Shown here: in pieces, positions 14,252 through 18,045 of the stretch
Numbering within the stretch: the first letter of the stretch is position 1
Layout of the letters: each line of letters starts with the position of its first letter
Assembly: GCA_002398105.1 (NCBI GenBank)
Contig: DHCD01000035.1
Span: forward strand, 10,787-28,831
Source of the DNA: Syntrophomonas sp. UBA4911
GTDB lineage: Bacteria; Bacillota; Syntrophomonadia; Syntrophomonadales; Syntrophomonadaceae
Direction of reading: 5' to 3'
Length of the DNA stretch: 18,045 nt
Notes under the pieces: model-generated
Told to the model about the DNA's origin: nothing
Seen by the model: only the letters and a program-made list of their open reading frames with translations
Databases searched by the model: none
Translations under genes and position numbers: made by a program

Positions 14252-14632
14252 CTAAAAAATGTTTTCCAGGTTTACAGCCTCCTTTCTGGGAATATGTTCA
14301 ATCATGAGTTTTAATTCAGCCAGCTGCCCCAGAGAGAGCGCCGTATTCCGGCTGGCAGCATACTCTTTAACCCGGGCCAGTGAAAACTCAATATTGTCCA
14401 TCTCCTGATGGTCCAAAAAGACTGGCCACCATTGGGCTTTTTCTTCCCATTCCCGCTCCAGCTGTTCACTCTGTTGGGCCGCTGATTGCCAATCCTGCTG
14501 GACTATGGCCAGACTTATCCCGTCAATTTGCCGGCTCAGGTCATCAGCGGTTTCCTGCAGCGAGTGGTTAAACCAGACCGCCATACCGATAATCAAACTC
14601 AGGATTGCAGTTAATGTAACCAATAATCTCAT
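14252..14632 (-). CDS. DUF4363-type membrane-anchored protein
   Basis: A 126-residue protein with one N-terminal hydrophobic helix (about 2-20) and a helical, Glu/Gln-rich outer domain (WQSAAQQSEQLEREWEEK). It matches what I know of DUF4363 proteins, which in spore-forming Firmicutes are usually paired with a DUF421 protein, as here. ATG 14632 is preferred because AGGGAG is 8 nt upstream, while the ATG at 14638 is only 2 nt from it. Function unknown, with a possible link to sporulation or the cell envelope. The terminator at 14178-14210 follows. Confidence 0.75.
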   Translation of the reverse strand: MRLLVTLTAILSLIIGMAVWFNHSLQETADDLSRQIDGISLAIVQQDWQSAAQQSEQLEREWEEKAQWWPVFLDHQEMDNIEFSLARVKEYAASRNTALSLGQLAELKLMIEHIPRKEAVNLENIF

Positions 14633-14682
14633 TCCCATCGCTCCCTTTAATTAGAAAATAGCTGCAGATTATTAATAAAACA

Positions 14683-14774
14683 GACGCGGAACCCGCGGAA
14701 TCTTTAGGAGATACGCGGAATTTATTAAAGTTCTCTTCCCCGTTCTTCCCTTTAAATTCCCTGAATTCCGCGTC
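14683..14774. repeat. CGCGGAA repeats and inverted repeat between DUF421 and DUF4363 genes
   Basis: CGCGGAA occurs at 14685-14691, 14694-14700 and 14714-14720, and its inverse TTCCGCG at 14766-14772. ACGCGGAATT (14713-14722) pairs with AATTCCGCGT (14764-14773), a 10-bp perfect stem. There is no terminator tail in the direction of the genes. It may be a protein-binding array or an mRNA hairpin between the two cistrons. Confidence 0.5.
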
Positions 14775-14804
14775 AAAAAATACAGCAGAACCGGCGGCTA
14801 ATTT

Positions 14805-15503
14805 TCATTGCGGGTTACGGTCTCCGGCAACGGAAGATTTCAGTTGCCAATAAAGCTGTCCATGGGCGTCCAGGCTGGCAAAGAAAACATCCTTGATATC
14901 ATTGACTTCAGCCCTTTCCAGTTCCTGTCGCAGCCAGTCGGTATTATGACCTACTCTGGTCAAATTCTCGTTGATGATGCGGCCGTCAATTATCAAGGTG
15001 GTGGGTAAATCCTCACGTTCGGGACTGATATTCAGATCCTGAGGGATGAGCGGTCTTTTTTCCGATTTAAGGATCACACTAAGCTCCCCGCTGGTTTCCA
15101 GGATAGCATACTCCACATCACCTATGTCAGGCACATCCTTCAGGCGCAATTGTTCCAGCAAATCATTAAGGTTATAACGCAATCTTCTTAATTCTTCCTC
15201 AACTATACGGGAATTGGCAATTACAATACTGGGTTTGCCGCAAATTGTCCCCCGGGCCTTTTCGCTATACAGAGAAACCAAAGATAAAAGAACCTGGACC
15301 GCTACCAGAATAAATATCGGTATTAATCCACTTAGCAGAGGAATTCCGGTATTCTGCATAGGTATTGCTGCCAGCTCGGAAATCATGATAATAACCACCA
15401 GCTCATAAGGCTGCAGCTGGCCTATCTGCCTTTTTCCCATAACCCTGAGCAGGAGAACGGTAGCTCCATATAAAATCAATGTCCGAATAATTATCAAGAG
15501 CAT
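14805..15503 (-). CDS. DUF421 (YetF/YcaP-type) membrane protein
   Basis: A 232-residue protein with three N-terminal membrane helices followed by a soluble domain of mixed alpha/beta repeats. The signature RVMGKRQIGQLQPYELVV follows the first helix and SPEREDLPTTLIIDGRI lies in the soluble part, both typical of DUF421. ATG 15503 follows AAGGAATG; the frame is open upstream to 15797 but that part has no ribosome site and overlaps the leader of the opposite gene. Usual family length is about 220-230, in agreement. The cellular role is unknown; spore-formers carry several copies. It probably forms an operon with the DUF4363 gene. Confidence 0.88.
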   Translation of the reverse strand: MLLIIIRTLILYGATVLLLRVMGKRQIGQLQPYELVVIIMISELAAIPMQNTGIPLLSGLIPIFILVAVQVLLSLVSLYSEKARGTICGKPSIVIANSRIVEEELRRLRYNLNDLLEQLRLKDVPDIGDVEYAILETSGELSVILKSEKRPLIPQDLNISPEREDLPTTLIIDGRIINENLTRVGHNTDWLRQELERAEVNDIKDVFFASLDAHGQLYWQLKSSVAGDRNPQ

Positions 15504-15714
15504 GCGATCATTCCTTAATTTATGTGGTATTAGTTTTAATAATTGGAGCAGTTGGAAATGAAATTGCTTTTTAATATTATTGCCTTCTGCCGGCGCTTTA
15601 TGTAAATGGAAAAGGAGCCAAGGCTTGGTCGTGGTTATCCCATATATATTGGTTGAATAAAAAACCACCCTATGGGCAAATAATAAAAAGAACAATTCTG
15701 GAGGTGAAAAGGGT

Positions 15715-16065
15715 TTGAAAACATGGATGAGTTTATTGTTAAAGTATGTTATGACCTTTGTAGCAGGCTTTCTGACCTTATCGCTGATTAACGGCAACAG
15801 CGTCCTGGAAGTACTGGCTATAGCTCTGGCAGTTGCAGCCTTAAGCTATGCGGTGGGAGATCTGCTGATTCTGCCTGCATCCAACAATTCAGTGGCGGCT
15901 ATATGCGACGGGCTAATGGCTGCCATTATAACTTATATAATCTCCTGGTTATGGCCGGCAGTGACTGTCAGTTTCCTGTCTGTCGTCATATTTGCCATAC
16001 TGATAGCGGCAGCAGAATATTTCCTTCATATTTATCTCATGGCATCACATGAAGTTGCCCCTTAG
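15715..16065 (+). CDS. DUF2512-type small membrane protein
   Basis: A 116-residue hydrophobic protein with about four membrane helices and short loops, resembling the DUF2512 (YndM-type) family of spore-forming Firmicutes. TTG 15715 is chosen because GGAGGTG lies 8 nt upstream; the in-frame ATG at 15727 has no ribosome site. It is transcribed away from the DUF421 gene across a 211-bp gap in which I did not find a clear promoter. Function unknown. Confidence 0.75.
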   Translation: MKTWMSLLLKYVMTFVAGFLTLSLINGNSVLEVLAIALAVAALSYAVGDLLILPASNNSVAAICDGLMAAIITYIISWLWPAVTVSFLSVVIFAILIAAAEYFLHIYLMASHEVAP

Positions 16066-16239
16066 GCCATTTGCAAAGCCTTCAGGGCAATATTAAACCT
16101 CGCGTTTCTTTGACGCGGCCATGAAGATTAGTATGATGCGCGGCCGGACGTACCTTCAGGGATGGATGCTCTTTGACACCCATGTTATCTGAGCTAGCTC
16201 CAATAAGTTTATTTTATCGGCCTATAAGTTAATAATGAT
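16066..16239. other. Gap after the DUF2512 gene, little recognised
   Basis: Contains a short hairpin (GCGT/ACGC around 16101-16115) without a T run and a repeated CTTCAGGG near 16080 and 16152. I found no supported gene. The regulatory elements of the next gene start at 16240. Confidence 0.4.
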
Positions 16240-16304
16240 AGTGAACTTATTCACATTTGCACCTAAAAGATATATAATAAATTCATAAAGTGAACTGATT
16301 CACA
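16240..16304 (+). promoter_or_regulatory. Promoter overlapped by two GTGAA-N4-TTCAC operators
   Basis: The core promoter is TTCACA (16250-16255), a 17-nt spacer and TATAAT (16273-16278). The palindrome GTGAACTTATTCAC (16241-16254) covers the -35, and GTGAACTGATTCAC (16290-16303) covers the start site; their centres are 49 bp apart. The half sites fit the Rex operator TTGTGAA-N4-TTCACAA of many Firmicutes and also the CRP/FNR pattern TGTGA-N6-TCACA. The placement suggests repression. No rex or crp gene is in the window. Confidence 0.6.
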
Positions 16305-16343
16305 AATGTGTCGGAAGGCTTAGAAAAATTTTTTAAGAGGGAT

Positions 16344-16359
16344 TGTGAATGTTATCACA
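16344..16359 (+). promoter_or_regulatory. Third Rex/CRP-like palindrome in the leader
   Basis: TGTGAATGTTATCACA is a perfect TGTGA-N6-TCACA and close to the Rex pattern. Its centre is 55 bp after the second operator. It overlaps the start of a 15-codon frame (16349-16396). Confidence 0.45.
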
Positions 16360-16396
16360 TATTCCGCTGGAAGGGGCTGAACTACAGAAAAATTAA
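16349..16396 (+). CDS. Possible 15-codon leader peptide
   Basis: ATG 16349 follows AAGAGG by 8 nt and encodes MLSHIPLEGAELQKN. It precedes the 176-residue gene by about 80 nt. It could be a regulatory leader frame, but it may be chance. Confidence 0.25.
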   Translation: MLSHIPLEGAELQKN

Positions 16397-16420
16397 TTTG
16401 TAATTATTTTTGTAATTATT
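16397..16420 (+). repeat. Perfect 12-bp tandem repeat in the leader
   Basis: TTTGTAATTATT occurs twice head to tail (16397-16408 and 16409-16420) between the leader frame and the next gene. AT-rich; a recent duplication or a binding site. Confidence 0.7.
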
Positions 16421-16478
16421 AAGGTTGCTTTATGTTATGGTCGGAACTTATAACAGAACATTTAAGGGGGTTGATAAA

Positions 16479-17009
16479 ATGCTAGCCAATAAAGTACAAG
16501 TAAAGCCAACTATATCTATCACCTGCCCACGCTGCAGCGGAGAGGTTTATTCATTGGGGGTTGAACTTAAGGGTCACCTGGCTCAAGCTTATATGGATCT
16601 GAGCGGGCGGGTACGTGAATCCCAGAGAAACATGCTTAAGAAACTGGCAATCAGATATTTTGAAAATAAAAAAGAGATTACTGATCTGATCAATGCTGAC
16701 CTTAACCGGGAACTGGCCTATTTTTACCAAAATGGCGGACCTATTATTGAAGCTCCTGTCACTGAAAAAGATATCAGGGATATAGAGCCTTTCTTTTATA
16801 AGACTATAGCTAATTTTTTCAGCCAGGTAGACGCCATGGTATATGTGGTGGGTAAAGGTGAAATGAGCGTTACTGAATTGGAAAGAGAAACTTATCAATA
16901 TATTTCCGGTCTTTTTAATATCCTGGGCCGCCTGTATCAGGACCCGGAAGTCAAAAAAGCATTTAACGAATTGGTTAGGTTCGAAACGAGTCATAATATA
17001 CAGCATTGA
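16479..17009 (+). CDS. Unknown 176-aa protein with an N-terminal CxxC
   Basis: ATG 16479 follows AAGGGGG by 8 nt; the frame is open upstream to a TTG at 16425 but that part lacks a ribosome site. I do not recognise the family. Near the N-terminus is CPRC (Cys16, Cys19), a single possible zinc or redox pair. The rest is mostly charged helices without membrane segments, containing FFSQVDAMVYVVGKGEMSVTE in two adjacent pieces near residues 115-135. It looks cytoplasmic. Its promoter is bracketed by Rex/CRP-like operators, so it may be redox- or metabolism-controlled. It is followed by a hairpin at 17041-17071. Confidence 0.7.
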   Translation: MLANKVQVKPTISITCPRCSGEVYSLGVELKGHLAQAYMDLSGRVRESQRNMLKKLAIRYFENKKEITDLINADLNRELAYFYQNGGPIIEAPVTEKDIRDIEPFFYKTIANFFSQVDAMVYVVGKGEMSVTELERETYQYISGLFNILGRLYQDPEVKKAFNELVRFETSHNIQH

Positions 17010-17040
17010 TAAATCCTGGTTTATTTCAGATTTAACCTCC

Positions 17041-17071
17041 GAGGGAGGTGTAGCTGCAGCACACTTCCCTC
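17041..17071 (+). terminator. Hairpin after the 176-aa gene, possible terminator
   Basis: GAGGGAGGTGT (17041-17051) pairs with ACACTTCCCTC (17061-17071), 11 bp with one G-T wobble and a 9-nt loop. The tail is C-rich and the nearest T run is about 25 nt further on, so termination is uncertain. Confidence 0.45.
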
Positions 17072-17107
17072 CCCCTCCATCCCCACTTCATAATTCTTTT
17101 TTATGCC

Positions 17108-17136
17108 TTGACATAACCCACAGCTTGTAAGATATT
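17108..17136 (+). promoter_or_regulatory. Sigma-A promoter of the thiM unit
   Basis: Perfect TTGACA (17108-17113), a 17-nt spacer and GATATT (17131-17136). The predicted start near 17143 is about 20 nt before the riboswitch. Confidence 0.7.
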
Positions 17137-17163
17137 TTAGTAAATAACAGAATAATATCAACC

Positions 17164-17254
17164 ACAGATTACTGGGGGAGCGAAAGCTGAGAAAGCCGCT
17201 ACGGCTTGACCCTTTGAACCTGTCTAGGTAATGCTAACGTAGGAAAGTAACTGT
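17164..17254 (+). ncRNA. TPP riboswitch (THI element)
   Basis: The conserved cores are present: GCTGAGAAAG near 17185-17195, then ACCCTTTGAACCTG (17209-17222) and GGTAATGCTAACGTAGGAA (17227-17245). The closing helix P1 pairs ACAG/TTACT (17164-17173) with AGTAA/CTGT (17246-17254). Binding of thiamine pyrophosphate should favour the terminator at 17270-17298 and shut off thiM. Confidence 0.95.
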
Positions 17255-17269
17255 ATCAGTATAATTTTG

Positions 17270-17298
17270 AAGATGCATTTGCTTGTGCATCTTTTTTT
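17270..17298 (+). terminator. Riboswitch expression platform terminator
   Basis: AAGATGCA (17270-17277) pairs with TGCATCTT (17286-17293), followed by a T7 run (17292-17298). It lies between the TPP aptamer and the thiM start, which gives attenuation by transcription termination. Confidence 0.9.
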
Positions 17299-17344
17299 GT
17301 TGCTTCGGTTCCCAGATACTGAAAGCTATAGAAAGGAGACCACA

Positions 17345-18045
17345 ATGATGTTAGAGAAAATAAGTCTATGTTTACGGGCGGTAAAGGATAAAACCCCTCT
17401 GGTGCAGGCCATCACAAATTATGTAACCATAAACGACTGCGCCAATATTCTGCTCTGTTTCGGCGCTTCCCCCGCCATGTGCGAAGCCCGGACCGAGGTG
17501 GAAGAGTTTGTCGGCCTGGCCTCGTCCCTTTATATAAACCTGGGTACCCTGACCCAGGAACAGGAAGAGGCCGCACTGCTGGCAGCCCGGCGGGCAGTTG
17601 AGCTTAAAAAGCCGGTTATACTGGATCCGGTAGCTTGCGGAGCCATCAGCCATAAGACCAGCTTCATTGAAAAACTCTCGGCTGGCGGGCCGGTTACCGT
17701 TATCAAGGGAAATGCAGGAGAAATCAAGTCTCTGGCCGGCTACCGGGGCAGAGTACGAGGGGTGGATTCAATTGATGACGGCGATGACGTCATCGAAGCC
17801 TGCCGGAGTCTGGCGGAAAAATATCATACCGTGGTTGCCGCTACGGGGGCTACGGACATTATAAGCGATGGTAGCAGGACCTGGCTGGTGCAAAACGGTA
17901 CCCCTCTGCTGACCACAATTACCGGAGCCGGCTGTATGGCCGGGGCTCTGGTGGCGGCTGCCGTTGGAACTGGCGACGACATTCTGACTGCCGCCGCCGC
18001 TGCCATTACGGCCTTCGGCCTGGCCGGGGAAAAAGCCGCCCAATC
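17345..18045 (+). CDS. thiM: Hydroxyethylthiazole kinase, C-terminus cut by window edge
   Basis: Phosphorylates 4-methyl-5-(2-hydroxyethyl)thiazole for thiamine salvage. 233 residues are visible of about 265-275. Family motifs: PLVQAITNYVTINDCANILL (18-37), GASPAMCEA (40-48), INLGTL, VILDPVACGA (91-100), VIKGNAGEI (119-127), and TITGAGCMAGALVAA (191-205) with the anion-hole/catalytic Cys197. ATG 17345 follows AAGGAG by 7 nt, and a second ATG follows directly at 17348. The TPP riboswitch and terminator upstream place it in the thiamine salvage regulon; thiE or thiD are commonly found next and would lie outside the window. Confidence 0.96.
   Translation, partial: MMLEKISLCLRAVKDKTPLVQAITNYVTINDCANILLCFGASPAMCEARTEVEEFVGLASSLYINLGTLTQEQEEAALLAARRAVELKKPVILDPVACGAISHKTSFIEKLSAGGPVTVIKGNAGEIKSLAGYRGRVRGVDSIDDGDDVIEACRSLAEKYHTVVAATGATDIISDGSRTWLVQNGTPLLTTITGAGCMAGALVAAAVGTGDDILTAAAAAITAFGLAGEKAAQ

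Noticed and set aside
15504..15797. N-terminal extension of the DUF421 protein by 98 residues
   Set aside because: It exceeds the family length, lacks a ribosome site and overlaps the start of the opposite DUF2512 gene.

Overview
The window reads as chromosomal DNA of a spore-forming, anaerobic, moderate-GC Firmicute, probably Clostridia (Peptococcaceae or Sporomusaceae-like; this placement is inference). Reasons are strong AGGAGG-type ribosome binding sites, DUF421/DUF4363/DUF2512 membrane proteins typical of spore-formers, a sigma-54 activator, a molybdenum hydroxylase with a ferredoxin-like dihydropyrimidine dehydrogenase homologue, and a TPP riboswitch with a Firmicute-style terminator. 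I see no tRNA, rRNA, insertion sequence, prophage or CRISPR array.

Layout. 1-2177 (minus): DNA topoisomerase III (topB, cut by the window edge) preceded by an unlisted 55-residue basic protein whose stop overlaps the topB start. 2564-4042 (plus): a PAS / AAA+ / Fis-type sigma-54 activator. 4043-4411: a regulatory gap with a 52-bp activator-site-like element, a near-perfect sigma-54 promoter on the minus strand and two hairpins, but no convincing gene. 4412-6646 (minus): MFS and EamA transporters, each with its own likely sigma-A promoter. 6832-13907 (minus): a catabolic cluster, read in the order PreA-like FMN/4Fe-4S reductase, FAD subunit, 2Fe-2S subunit and molybdopterin subunit of a xanthine-dehydrogenase-family hydroxylase, cupin, CstA-family carrier. 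14252-15503 (minus): DUF4363 and DUF421. 15715-17009 (plus): DUF2512, then an unknown 176-residue protein behind a promoter with Rex/CRP-like palindromes. 17108-18045 (plus): TPP riboswitch, terminator and thiM (cut by the window edge).

The main observation is a matched pair of sigma-54 control modules. The 52-bp element at 4268-4319 recurs at 14075-14126 (44 of 52 positions identical). In each case a GG-N10-GC sigma-54 promoter on the minus strand begins exactly 76 bp from the element. One module drives the catabolic cluster. The other lies beside the 3' end of the activator gene and fires into a short interval that ends in a 13-bp perfect hairpin, which suggests a sigma-54-dependent small RNA or an antisense feedback transcript. 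The activator encoded at 2564-4042 is the obvious candidate to bind both elements.

How the genes may work together (inference): a signal sensed by the PAS domain switches on a hydroxylase plus reductase pair that could hydroxylate and then reduce an N-heterocyclic or related substrate, with CstA and perhaps the adjacent EamA/MFS carriers moving substrate or product. The substrate is unknown. The large subunit lacks the two purine-anchoring residues of classical xanthine dehydrogenase, so a plain xanthine dehydrogenase label is not safe.
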